DNA of 64,000 nt from Armatimonadota bacterium. GTDB lineage: Bacteria > Armatimonadota > Fimbriimonadia > Fimbriimonadales > Fimbriimonadaceae. The stretch lies in contig JAFDWU010000007.1 in assembly GCA_018268315.1 (NCBI GenBank), positions 1 through 64,000 of the forward strand. The letters are read 5' to 3'. Each line of letters starts with the position of its first letter. Positions within the stretch are counted from its first letter, which is position 1. The position numbers and the translations under genes are program-made. Shown piece by piece: positions 1-8,941 of this stretch. The notes under the pieces were generated by a model. It had not been told where the DNA came from. It was given only the letters and a program-made list of their open reading frames with translations, and ran no database searches.

Positions 1-36
1 GAGAAGTTCGATAAGCGTAAATGCCTTTCGACGCAT
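1..36 (-). CDS. Prepilin-type protein, 5' end only
   Basis: Only the first 12 codons lie in the window, reading MRRKAFTLIELL. This is the class III (type IV) prepilin signal: a short basic leader, the prepilin peptidase site before Phe+1, and Glu+5 of the mature pilin. A good Shine-Dalgarno (GGAGGA) lies 10 bases before the ATG at 36. The rest of the gene runs off the left edge, so it could be a pilin, a type II secretion pseudopilin or one of the many prepilin-like surface proteins of this kind of bacterium. The residue before the cleavage site is Ala rather than the usual Gly, which peptidases tolerate. Confidence 0.75.
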   Translation of the reverse strand, partial: MRRKAFTLIELL

Positions 37-187
37 GATGATTGTTTCCTCCGAATTAGGTCTTTCGACCCGATTATTGTAGTGCGAATCTCTTTACAAT
101 CGGCAGCTTTCACTTGTTATTTTTAATGATCGCTTGCCTGTGGTGATGTATTTTACTTTCACACTGTGATGACACGTGTTGTTGGAT

Positions 188-203
188 TACAACTTTCGTG
201 CCA
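188..203 (-). promoter_or_regulatory. Sigma54-like promoter of the partial prepilin gene
   Basis: On the minus strand TGGCACG (197-203), four bases, then TTGTA (188-192) match the sigma54 -24/-12 consensus TGGCAC-N5-TTGCA except that the -12 GC reads GT. It points at the prepilin start at 36 with a leader of about 140 bases. Pilin genes are commonly sigma54 dependent in other phyla. A sigma70-like TACAAT at 76-81 is an alternative. Confidence 0.4.
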
Positions 204-246
204 AAGTTCCGGAGGTCACCGATATAAGTAATGATTTCACTGCTTT

Positions 247-1212
247 TCAGCCCTTATCGGGCCTGAAATAGCAAGAATAGGTGGCTACCTCGTTTCCTTC
301 GGCACGTTTCTGATTTTCGGCGCATTGGGCAAGATTCTGCATTGATGTTTCAAAAACCAAGGGTAAATCACGGGGGTTTCCATCCTTAACAATTCCCATG
401 GCGATCTGCCGGACCGACAGGTCTGCGAAAATGGCCGGTCGTTTCTCGCCCGCGTCCCAGTCAGGGACGTCAATGAGATGCTGGAGAAAGCGATCCCCGC
501 TCTGCGTAGAATCAGCCCTTAGAGATCCAGGGGGAGCGTTGGGGCTAAATCTACAATCGTCCACCTGCCCCATGCAATTCAGAATTGGATTCGAAAAGGC
601 TCGACCGCGTATGTTGGCGGGACCCAGGCCTGACCAAACAAGCGGTACCGAGTTTGGGTTCTGAACGCTGGCCATTGGATATTTATGAAGTAGCCCGTTG
701 AATGTTAGAGAAGTGGGAAGGGGCGCCGGCCAGCCTGATTTCGGAAATACGTCCTCCGTTGACCCCTGCTTCCAATTGAGAACCGGCAATCCATTGGTTT
801 GGATGGACAGAAGGTCCTTAATAGAATAGGGAACGATGGCGTTCGCCCATTGCGACATGCCCGCCTCTTGCCAGGGGAGTGTGCGCCATGCTAGGGGACC
901 GCACCCGTCTGGGCCGTTGCCTTGCGTCACCCCTGCATTGAAGGGAAGCAGGAATGCCGTGTCCATGTGAAGCCCAACGCGCTTCTGTTGGCAGGTCGCG
1001 TCTATCACGACTGAAGCGAGCGGCATCGTGTCATTGGCATCGTAGGTGTATTCGAAGAGTGCGTACGCGATGTGCTCGAGCCTTTCGGCTGCGAAACCTT
1101 GCCGCCCCGCTTCTCGCGCGGTAAGGAGGATGGGGCGCAGCACCGCGGTCAGGATGGCAACGATTGCCACAATGACCAAAAGCTGGGGAATGGTGAACCC
1201 CGTGCGCCGCAT
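247..1212 (-). CDS. Prepilin-type N-terminal cleavage/methylation protein lacking Glu5
   Basis: A 321-residue protein opens MRRTG|FTIPQLLVIVAIVA, a prepilin leader followed by a roughly 25-residue hydrophobic helix and then an AREAGRQ motif. That motif is typical of the large prepilin-like secreted proteins of Planctomycetes and Armatimonadota. The rest is a globular extracellular domain I do not recognise, with several Cys (CQQK, CGPL, CMGQVDDC) that could form disulfides. Mature position 5 is Gln, not the usual Glu. The gene lies head to tail behind nuoF and starts 10 bases after the nuoF stop, with its own -10-like TAAACT. A hairpin at about 245-269 overlaps the stop codon. Confidence 0.75.
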   Translation of the reverse strand: MRRTGFTIPQLLVIVAIVAILTAVLRPILLTAREAGRQGFAAERLEHIAYALFEYTYDANDTMPLASVVIDATCQQKRVGLHMDTAFLLPFNAGVTQGNGPDGCGPLAWRTLPWQEAGMSQWANAIVPYSIKDLLSIQTNGLPVLNWKQGSTEDVFPKSGWPAPLPTSLTFNGLLHKYPMASVQNPNSVPLVWSGLGPANIRGRAFSNPILNCMGQVDDCRFSPNAPPGSLRADSTQSGDRFLQHLIDVPDWDAGEKRPAIFADLSVRQIAMGIVKDGNPRDLPLVFETSMQNLAQCAENQKRAEGNEVATYSCYFRPDKG

Positions 1213-1219
1213 ACGAACT

Positions 1220-1225
1220 AGTTTA
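1220..1225 (-). promoter_or_regulatory. -10-like TAAACT, leaderless start
   Basis: On the minus strand TAAACT ends 7 bases before the ATG at 1212, with no Shine-Dalgarno between. It overlaps the nuoF stop codon, so the prepilin gene can be transcribed separately from nuoF. Confidence 0.4.
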
Positions 1226-2527
1226 CGGCAACATGGCTAGAGCAGGTTCGGATTCCACCATGCTTCGCCCATTCTTAATGAAATACTCGAACTCCTGCGG
1301 GAATACCCGCAGAGCGGCGGCTACGGGCCAAGCGGCCGCATCGCCAAGTCCGCAGAACGAGCGCCCATCAATCTGGCTGCAAATATCAAGAAGCGTTTGA
1401 ATATCATCCTCGCGTCCGCCGCCTCGGCGAATGCGATCGAGAATCTGGAACATCCACTTCGTTCCCTCTCGGCAAGGCGTGCACTTGCCGCAGCTTTCAT
1501 TTGCGTAAAAGAGAGCCGTGCGCCAAATGAAGTTGACGATGCAGGTGTGCTCATTCAGGAACATGCATCCGCCTGAACCGACCATCGACTTTACGTCGGC
1601 CATTTCCTCGTAGCCGATAATCGCTTTTTCGCAGGCTTCGGCATCAATAATCGGGACAGAGCTGCCGCCAGGAACGCATGCCTTGAGTTTGCCGCCCTTC
1701 ATGCCGCCCGCCATTTCCAGTAGCTCCATCAGCGAGGTGCCGAACTCTATTTCGTAATTTCCGGGCTTATTCACATGGCCGCTAACCGAGAAAATCTTGG
1801 TGCCCCTCGAGTTCTTCGTGGACGCGCCCATTGTCGCGTACCAATCGCCACCATTCTGAATGATGAAAGGCGCGCAGGCGTAGGTTTCGACGTTGTTGAT
1901 GACGGTCGGGCGTTCCCACAACCCGGCAACAGTAGGTAGTGGAGCGTGAGGAAACTTCAAGCGTGGCATCCCGCGCTCGCCCATCAGCGAACTCATTAGC
2001 GCGGATTCTTCGCCGCACTCATAGGAGCCCGCGCCAAGGTGGATATGAAGATCGTAATCCCAGCCCGAACCTAAAATATTCTTGCCGAGCAAGCCAGCTT
2101 TGTAAGCCTCATCGATTGCCTTGCGCAAAGCGCGGGCCGCATCGACGAACTCTCCACGAATATAGATGTAGCCAACGTCGGCTTGAGTGGCGAAGCCGGC
2201 AATCGTCATCCCTTCGATAAGAAGGAACGGGGTTTGCTCCATCAACTGCTTGTCTTTGAAGGTTCCCGGCTCGCCTTCGTCCGCGTTGCAGACAACATAG
2301 TGAGGGCCCTTCTTATCCTTTGCGATGCCGTTCCACTTAATCCAGGTAGGGAAGCCGGCGCCTCCACGGCCGCGGAGGCCGCTCTTCTTCACTTCATCGA
2401 TGACCGCTTGACGCTCGCCCTTTACGGCTTTGCGGAGCGCTTCATAACCACCCGTGGCTTGATAGCCCTTCAGAGTGGCGTAAGCGGGATCGTGGGCGTG
2501 CTTGAAGAGGAGTTTTAACTCGGCCAT
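1223..2527 (-). CDS. nuoF: NADH-quinone oxidoreductase subunit F (51 kDa)
   Basis: The 434-residue protein carries NADH oxidation in complex I. GRGGAGF (residues 53-59) and the GAGSYECGEESAL segment (165-177) form the NADH/FMN site. ESCGKCTPC (345-352) plus the Cys of SFCGLGD (392) supply the four ligands of the N3 [4Fe-4S] cluster, so all key residues are present and length is normal. No nuoE or nuoG neighbour is visible: the flanking genes are a prepilin and eno, so complex I genes are at least partly dispersed here. Homologous NAD-dependent hydrogenase or formate dehydrogenase beta subunits are an alternative, but no partner genes support that. Confidence 0.93.
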   Translation of the reverse strand: MAELKLLFKHAHDPAYATLKGYQATGGYEALRKAVKGERQAVIDEVKKSGLRGRGGAGFPTWIKWNGIAKDKKGPHYVVCNADEGEPGTFKDKQLMEQTPFLLIEGMTIAGFATQADVGYIYIRGEFVDAARALRKAIDEAYKAGLLGKNILGSGWDYDLHIHLGAGSYECGEESALMSSLMGERGMPRLKFPHAPLPTVAGLWERPTVINNVETYACAPFIIQNGGDWYATMGASTKNSRGTKIFSVSGHVNKPGNYEIEFGTSLMELLEMAGGMKGGKLKACVPGGSSVPIIDAEACEKAIIGYEEMADVKSMVGSGGCMFLNEHTCIVNFIWRTALFYANESCGKCTPCREGTKWMFQILDRIRRGGGREDDIQTLLDICSQIDGRSFCGLGDAAAWPVAAALRVFPQEFEYFIKNGRSMVESEPALAMLP

Positions 2528-2537
2528 AGCTTGCTAG

Positions 2538-2543
2538 ATTCTA
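2538..2543 (-). promoter_or_regulatory. -10-like TAGAAT before nuoF
   Basis: TAGAAT on the minus strand lies 10 bases before the nuoF ATG and no Shine-Dalgarno is visible. This suggests a leaderless or very short leader mRNA. Confidence 0.35.
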
Positions 2544-2578
2544 CTGGATGAGGACGTTGGGAAGCCGGACGATGCTTC

Positions 2579-3937
<1,359 letters not shown>

Positions 3938-3977
3938 TTAGATTGCTGATGTTGGGGTTAAATCAAAGCGAACTTAT

Positions 3978-4703
3978 ATGGCGCTGTCAATCACTCGCGA
4001 AAACTACGTTCTCCACCGGTTGCATTCGCTTTCAGGCGTAGTTCCGGTCGGGTTCTACATGCTCCAACACCTTACGCTGAATTCCTTTGCTTTCGCGGGG
4101 CCGGAGAAGTTCAACTCAGTTGTCCTGTTTTTTGATTCCATGCCAAAGCATTTCTTGCTCACGCTGGAAATTTGTCTCATTTGGCTGCCGCTGCTATTTC
4201 ACGCGGTGTACGGCACGTTCATCGCTTTTCGCGCGCAGACCAACGTGAATGCATTTCCGTTTTCGCAGAACAAGATGTTTGTGCTGCAGCGGGTTAGCGG
4301 CATCTTCGCATTTCTATTCCTCATCGTTCACGTCATTACGACCACGATCAACGCAAAGATCAATGGCGTGAATGTGATCTTGTTTGACGCTTGGCATGAA
4401 AAGCTCACGAGCACCGGCTATGTTTGGCTGATTTTCTACGTGCTCGGAGTCGTGGCGTGCAGCTATCACCTTTCTTACGGCATCTGGAATTTCTGCATCC
4501 GCTGGGGCATCACCATCAGCGAGCAGGCTCAGATGCGGGTCCAGAAGTTCTCAGCAGGCATGTTCGTTGTGGTTAGCCTCATCGGGATCGTGGCCCTGCT
4601 CGGGTTCCTGCGCGGCACACCGGGCGCCCCCAGCACCGCTGAGGAGTCAGGGCAACCGACGAACACGTCAATCGTGCTTCCGTTCAGCGCGCCGACGGTT
4701 TAG
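3978..4703 (+). CDS. sdhC: Succinate dehydrogenase cytochrome b558 subunit
   Basis: A 241-residue integral membrane protein with five predicted helices, of the Bacillus/Wolinella-type single-subunit anchor of succinate dehydrogenase or fumarate reductase. The N-terminal HRLHSLSGVVPVGFYMLQH, GTFIAF, RVSGIFAFLFLIVHV and SYHLSYGIWNF segments carry the His pairs expected to bind two b hemes. The C-terminal tail (about 25 residues, Pro/Thr/Ser rich) is extra and looks disordered. sdhA and sdhB are not adjacent: upstream is eno on the other strand and downstream is a convergent secreted protein overlapping its stop by 4 bases. No clear Shine-Dalgarno precedes the ATG. Confidence 0.88.
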   Translation: MALSITRENYVLHRLHSLSGVVPVGFYMLQHLTLNSFAFAGPEKFNSVVLFFDSMPKHFLLTLEICLIWLPLLFHAVYGTFIAFRAQTNVNAFPFSQNKMFVLQRVSGIFAFLFLIVHVITTTINAKINGVNVILFDAWHEKLTSTGYVWLIFYVLGVVACSYHLSYGIWNFCIRWGITISEQAQMRVQKFSAGMFVVVSLIGIVALLGFLRGTPGAPSTAEESGQPTNTSIVLPFSAPTV

Positions 4704-5362
4704 TTCGTTGTAAAGGTTAGCTTCAGAACGGGGCGCTTGCCCTCGGGGCCTTCCTTGCTGTAGATCTTCCAGACCGCCATGTGCCCAAGCTCCTGCGGTG
4801 ATATCAGGGAGCAAAGCGCGATTGCAATCGACTTGGTCGGGGTTTCCGATGCCAGTTCAGCGGCGGGACCGAATTTGGTCTTGCCGGTCATCAAATTGAT
4901 GTTGATCGGCCAATCCTTCTTCGTGTCCTCAGTTCCCTGGGGAATGAAGGAGCCGTAGAAATCTTCCGGATCTGGGCTGGGACCGATCTTCATCGTTTTG
5001 TCGTAATCCCAATCCTTTTCGCTGAATTCGGCGCTGACCGGCCTTGCCTCTAAGCGTCCGCGCTTGGCCTCGTCAAGGGTAAAGCTTGGATTCGGGATGT
5101 GCGTAACCTGAAGCGTCGCGCCCGTGATTTTCGCGCCCTTCGGGAGCTTGGAAAGATCGAATTTTAAGTAGGCATAGGAGAACTCGGGATGCTCAGTCGG
5201 AGTTTCAGCCGTGCTGCGTCCTTCCGATCCGAAGATGCGAAGGAAGGAATCGGTCGCAGGGTCGCTCGCATGGGGATAAACCCAGATATCGTCGGTGGGT
5301 TGAAGTTCAAGGGTTTGGGGGGCCTGAAGCCCAGTAAGCAGGAAAGCAAGCGCGGCAACCAT
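4700..5362 (-). CDS. Secreted DNRLRE/CBM96-like beta-sandwich protein
   Basis: A 220-residue protein with a short N-terminal signal peptide (MVAALAFLLTGLQAPQT). A single domain follows, with the hallmarks of the DNRLRE (CBM96-like) fold: YAYLKFDLSKLPKGAKITGATLQV after a DIWVYP start, then a C-terminal KRPVLKLTF strand. Such domains occur on cell-surface or cell-wall proteins and may bind carbohydrate; no catalytic residues are seen. It stands alone, convergent with sdhC (4-base overlap) and divergent from mutS2. A TAGTAT hexamer lies 9 bases before the ATG. Function beyond secreted binding or adhesion is unknown. Confidence 0.6.
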   Translation of the reverse strand: MVAALAFLLTGLQAPQTLELQPTDDIWVYPHASDPATDSFLRIFGSEGRSTAETPTEHPEFSYAYLKFDLSKLPKGAKITGATLQVTHIPNPSFTLDEAKRGRLEARPVSAEFSEKDWDYDKTMKIGPSPDPEDFYGSFIPQGTEDTKKDWPININLMTGKTKFGPAAELASETPTKSIAIALCSLISPQELGHMAVWKIYSKEGPEGKRPVLKLTFTTN

Positions 5363-5371
5363 GACTCCATG

Positions 5372-5377
5372 ATACTA
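5372..5377 (-). promoter_or_regulatory. -10-like TAGTAT, leaderless start
   Basis: TAGTAT on the minus strand ends 9 bases before the ATG at 5362 of the DNRLRE-like gene. Confidence 0.35.
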
Positions 5378-5432
5378 GGGGTGGCTTTCCCGGCGTAGGA
5401 CGATGAACGCTTCATAATCTAACGACTGCGCC

Positions 5433-7766
5433 ATGCATGCCCTCAAAACCCTTGAATACGATTTGATTTTGGAGATGCTCGCTCGCCATTGCGAGACTCC
5501 AATGGGTTTTGCTGCCGCCGAGGCCCTCGAGCCTGACTTCTCCAGCCTTGGCGCATGGGACCTTCTTGCGGCAACCCAGGAGGCTTATGATGTTCTCTCC
5601 CGCGAGTCTGCGCCTGCCCTTGGCGGGGTGAAAGATGATCGACCCGCCCTTAAGAGGGCGGAGAAGGGTGGCGTCCTTAACGGACAAGAACTGGCGCGCA
5701 TTGCGAATGCGCTCGCTGCCATGCGCGGGCTAAAGGCATTGCTTGCGGACACCGAGAAGCTGCCCCAGCTTGGCGCATTGGCTATCGGGTTGCCCTCCCT
5801 GCCGCGGCTTGAGGAGGCGATCAACGATTCCATTGACGACAACGGCGAAGTCAAAGATAGCGCCTCGCCAGCTCTCGGGTCTTTGAGAGCAAAGAAGAAG
5901 AGTTCGCAAAGCCGAATCTTGGAGCGAATTCAAAGCTACGTTTCCGGCAAGGCGCGCGACCTCCTAAGCGATCCAATTTACACCGTTCGTGACGGGCGCT
6001 ATGTGCTGCCGCTGAAAGCAGAGAACAAGGGCAAGATCAAGGGCATCGTCCACGATTCCAGCGCGAGCGGGCAGACCGTCTATTTGGAGCCGGAAGACGT
6101 GCTTCAGCTCAGCAATGCGTTGCGCCAGATTGAATCTGAGGAGCGAGAGGAAGTTCAAAAGATCCTTCGGGCGCTGTCGGAGAAACTTGGTGGCGCAGCA
6201 CCGCAAATTACGGTCGGCATTGAAATGGCCGGTCGCATCGACCTCATTTTGGCCAAAGCGCGGCTTGCTTTCGAGATGGGGGGAGCGCTTCCTGTTCGGC
6301 TGCACAAGCCGCTCATAAAGATCGAGGGTGGTCGTCACCCCTTGCTTGACCGCGAGATCGCGGTGCCGCTGAATATCCAGGTAGGGGTTGGCGAGAACGT
6401 GCTGATCACCGGTCCGAACACCGGCGGCAAGACGGTTTCGATCAAAACGGTTGGGCTGTTTGTGCTGATGGCGCAAAGCGGCCTCTTCCCGCCGGCGCGA
6501 CACATCGAGATGGGCCTGTTCAGCCAGGTTTGGGCGGACATCGGGGATGAGCAGAGCCTTTCGCAGTCGCTGTCCACGTTCTCCGGGCACATCAAGAACA
6601 TCGCCGAAGCGTTGCGGATGCTGCGACCGAACGCGTTGGTGTTGCTGGACGAAGTTGGAGCGGGCACCGATCCGGCCGAAGGCGCCGCCCTGGCGCGGGC
6701 AATCCTCATCACCCTGGCGGGGAAGGGAGCGTGCGTTCTGGCCAGCACCCACTACGGCGAGTTGAAGCAGTTCGCTTACGAGACGGAAGGATTTTCCAAT
6801 GCCGCGATGGAGTTCGATACGAAGTCGCTGATGCCGACTTACAAGCTTTTGATGGGCTCGCCCGGCGCGAGTCAAGCGATGCGAATTGCCGAGCGATACG
6901 GAATTCCTGGCAAGGTGATTGAGACCGCCCGCGAGGCGCTAAGCAGCCAGCAGCAGGACATCAACCGCATGATGGAGAACCTGGAAACCGCGCAGAAGCT
7001 GGCGCGAACCGCTCAGGCGGAAGCCGATCGCCGCACGGCAGAGCTTAGGCGGATGGAAGAGCAGGCAAAGAAGAAGCTGGCGGAAGCCGACGACATCCGA
7101 TTGCGCGCGAATCAGCGGGCAAAGGAAGCTATTGAAGAAGGTTTGCGCGATCTTCGCTTGGAAGCGGCCGAGCTTTTCGACCTTCTCAAGAAGGGCCGGC
7201 AAGATCCGCGGGCACAGGACAGAGTTCGAAAGGGCCTCGCCTCAATTCAGGCCAAGGGCGAGAAACTCACCAAGGGCTTTGACGTCTCTCCCAAGCAGCG
7301 ACCCGGCTACACGCCTCCCAAGCTCGAAAAGGGGCTAAGCGTGACGATTCGCGGTTACTCGCAGCCGGGTGTGGTGCTTGAGGACCCGAAGTCAGGAAAG
7401 GTGCAGGTTCAGGTTGGCGCGGTCAAGCTCACGGTTCCCGTTGGAATGGTGGACCTTGCGAAGCCGGTTGAGCCGAAAGTGCAGAAGCAATCCAACCATT
7501 TGCGACTAAAGCACGCCCAGCACGCGGTCTCGGAGCTTCATATCCGCCATTACCGCGTCGATCAAGCGACCGGCGAGGTTGAGAAGTTCTTGGATAACGC
7601 CGTCCTGGCTGGCCTCACGACCGTGAGAATTGTTCACGGAAAAGGAGAAGGCGTGCTGAGGAACGTCGTTAAGAAAATGCTCGCTGAACATGAAGGTGTG
7701 GCGTCTCATCGCCTTGCCGATGAGACGGAAGGCGGAGATGGAGTAACGGTGGTGACCCTGAAATGA
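5433..7766 (+). CDS. mutS2: Endonuclease MutS2
   Basis: A 777-residue MutS-family ATPase of the MutS2 branch (no mismatch-recognition domain), linked to suppression of recombination or ribosome rescue in other bacteria. The core and clamp helices come first. Walker A GPNTGGKT lies near residue 327, Walker B LLDEVGAGTDPAEG near 405, and the STHYGELK switch follows. A charged coiled coil (about 505-590), a KOW-like segment and a C-terminal Smr nuclease domain (about 690-777) with HGKGEGVLR complete it. The Smr LDLRG motif is altered to LHIRHYR. The stop overlaps the start of cdd (ATGA), so the two are translationally coupled. Confidence 0.95.
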   Translation: MHALKTLEYDLILEMLARHCETPMGFAAAEALEPDFSSLGAWDLLAATQEAYDVLSRESAPALGGVKDDRPALKRAEKGGVLNGQELARIANALAAMRGLKALLADTEKLPQLGALAIGLPSLPRLEEAINDSIDDNGEVKDSASPALGSLRAKKKSSQSRILERIQSYVSGKARDLLSDPIYTVRDGRYVLPLKAENKGKIKGIVHDSSASGQTVYLEPEDVLQLSNALRQIESEEREEVQKILRALSEKLGGAAPQITVGIEMAGRIDLILAKARLAFEMGGALPVRLHKPLIKIEGGRHPLLDREIAVPLNIQVGVGENVLITGPNTGGKTVSIKTVGLFVLMAQSGLFPPARHIEMGLFSQVWADIGDEQSLSQSLSTFSGHIKNIAEALRMLRPNALVLLDEVGAGTDPAEGAALARAILITLAGKGACVLASTHYGELKQFAYETEGFSNAAMEFDTKSLMPTYKLLMGSPGASQAMRIAERYGIPGKVIETAREALSSQQQDINRMMENLETAQKLARTAQAEADRRTAELRRMEEQAKKKLAEADDIRLRANQRAKEAIEEGLRDLRLEAAELFDLLKKGRQDPRAQDRVRKGLASIQAKGEKLTKGFDVSPKQRPGYTPPKLEKGLSVTIRGYSQPGVVLEDPKSGKVQVQVGAVKLTVPVGMVDLAKPVEPKVQKQSNHLRLKHAQHAVSELHIRHYRVDQATGEVEKFLDNAVLAGLTTVRIVHGKGEGVLRNVVKKMLAEHEGVASHRLADETEGGDGVTVVTLK

Positions 7767-8152
7767 GCGAAGCGCTCCTTTTGGAGAAGGCTCAATCCGC
7801 CGCCGAGAAGGCTTACGCGCCCTACAGCAACTATCCGGTTGGCGCGTGCGTGATGACGGAATCAGGCGAGCTTTTCACCGGCTGCAATGTGGAGAACGGC
7901 TCCTACTCGGCAACGGTGTGCGCAGAGCGAGTAGCCATTTTCAAAGCGATCTCCCACGGCGCACGAGTAGTCACCGCTTTGGCTCTCTTTACTGAAAACC
8001 GCGCCCTGCCATGCGGCACCTGCCTTCAGGTTCTCTCGGAATTTGCACGAGACGGTGAAATTCTGATCTATGCGGGAAGTCCGACGGGGTCCGTGAGCTA
8101 CCGCCTCAGCGAGCTGCTGCCGCACGCTTTCCAATTCAAACCGAAACCTTAA
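7763..8152 (+). CDS. cdd: Cytidine deaminase
   Basis: A 129-residue homotetrameric-type cytidine deaminase converting cytidine or deoxycytidine to the uridine form in pyrimidine salvage. The substrate segment GCNVENGSY, the zinc and catalytic CAE (TVCAERVA) and the PCGTC motif with the other two zinc Cys are all intact. Length is standard. It starts inside the mutS2 stop codon (ATGA overlap) and has no promoter of its own in view. Confidence 0.95.
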   Translation: MSEALLLEKAQSAAEKAYAPYSNYPVGACVMTESGELFTGCNVENGSYSATVCAERVAIFKAISHGARVVTALALFTENRALPCGTCLQVLSEFARDGEILIYAGSPTGSVSYRLSELLPHAFQFKPKP

Positions 8153-8192
8153 GCGAACTTGTCCTTCATAAGGTACGGTCTAACACTACGCC

Positions 8193-8939
8193 ATGACAAA
8201 CCTGCGCATTGCCCTTCTCCTTACCCTTCTATTAGGCCTTATCGGTGGCTGCGGTGGTGGGGGATCGTCCGGCGGTGGGGGTGGCAGTCTCACCTTTCGT
8301 GCTGAGGCTACGGATGCAAACGGCAACCAAATCGACCCAACAAACATCGTTGCCAACTCGACTGCTCAGTTCGTAATCGTTGGCTACGACGGAAATGGCA
8401 ACCGCACGGTAATCCACCCAAGCGGCTGGTCGACTTCAGATATTTCTGGCGCAGCGGGTTCGCTGCAGGGCGGCGGTACCTTTACGGCAGGCGCGTCAGC
8501 GTCGGCAATGTACACGGCATCCATTACCTACGGAGCGAATGTTTATGCCGTGAACTATGAAGTTCAAGACCCGGGCGCGATTATCACGGGGAACCTTATT
8601 GATGTTTCTACCGGGCTTGGTATCGAGCAGGTGAGGGTTGACTTCTACAACAGCCTTGGCCAGAAGGTCGGTTTCTCGTATTCTGCCTTCAACGGATTCT
8701 TCCGAGGTGTTGTGCCTACCAGCGCGGCATTCTTCACCCTCGATCCCTCCACGATTCAGCTTTCGCAGTACTACCGGTCTTACGGCTACCTTAGCAAGAA
8801 TTACACGGCGCTTGACAACTCGTGCATTCCGCCAGTTCCGGGCGGACTGGCCATCGGTGTTACGGCACCCCTGCCGGGCAACGTGACGCTGATTCCTTCC
8901 AGCTATCCGCCGCCCCCGCCACCTTCAGGTTGTGGCTAG
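8193..8939 (+). CDS. Glycine-rich secreted lipoprotein
   Basis: A 248-residue protein with a clear type II signal peptide: MTNLRIALLLTLLLGLIGGC, where LIGGC is the lipobox. A GGGGSSGGGGG linker follows, then an Ig-like beta domain (to about residue 130). A second domain starting GAIITGNLIDVSTGLGIEQVRVDFYN resembles a carboxypeptidase-regulatory or CNA-B-like fold. It ends in a Pro-rich tail PPPPPPSGCG. It is probably anchored to a membrane with no enzymatic role evident. It sits alone, tail to tail with the E2 gene. Confidence 0.7.
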   Translation: MTNLRIALLLTLLLGLIGGCGGGGSSGGGGGSLTFRAEATDANGNQIDPTNIVANSTAQFVIVGYDGNGNRTVIHPSGWSTSDISGAAGSLQGGGTFTAGASASAMYTASITYGANVYAVNYEVQDPGAIITGNLIDVSTGLGIEQVRVDFYNSLGQKVGFSYSAFNGFFRGVVPTSAAFFTLDPSTIQLSQYYRSYGYLSKNYTALDNSCIPPVPGGLAIGVTAPLPGNVTLIPSSYPPPPPPSGCG

Positions 8940-8941
8940 GC

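Noticed and set aside
5964-6875. 303-codon open frame on the minus strand inside mutS2
   Set aside because: It is antisense to the well conserved MutS2 core, is rich in Arg/Gln as shadow frames of GC-rich genes are, and matches no domain.
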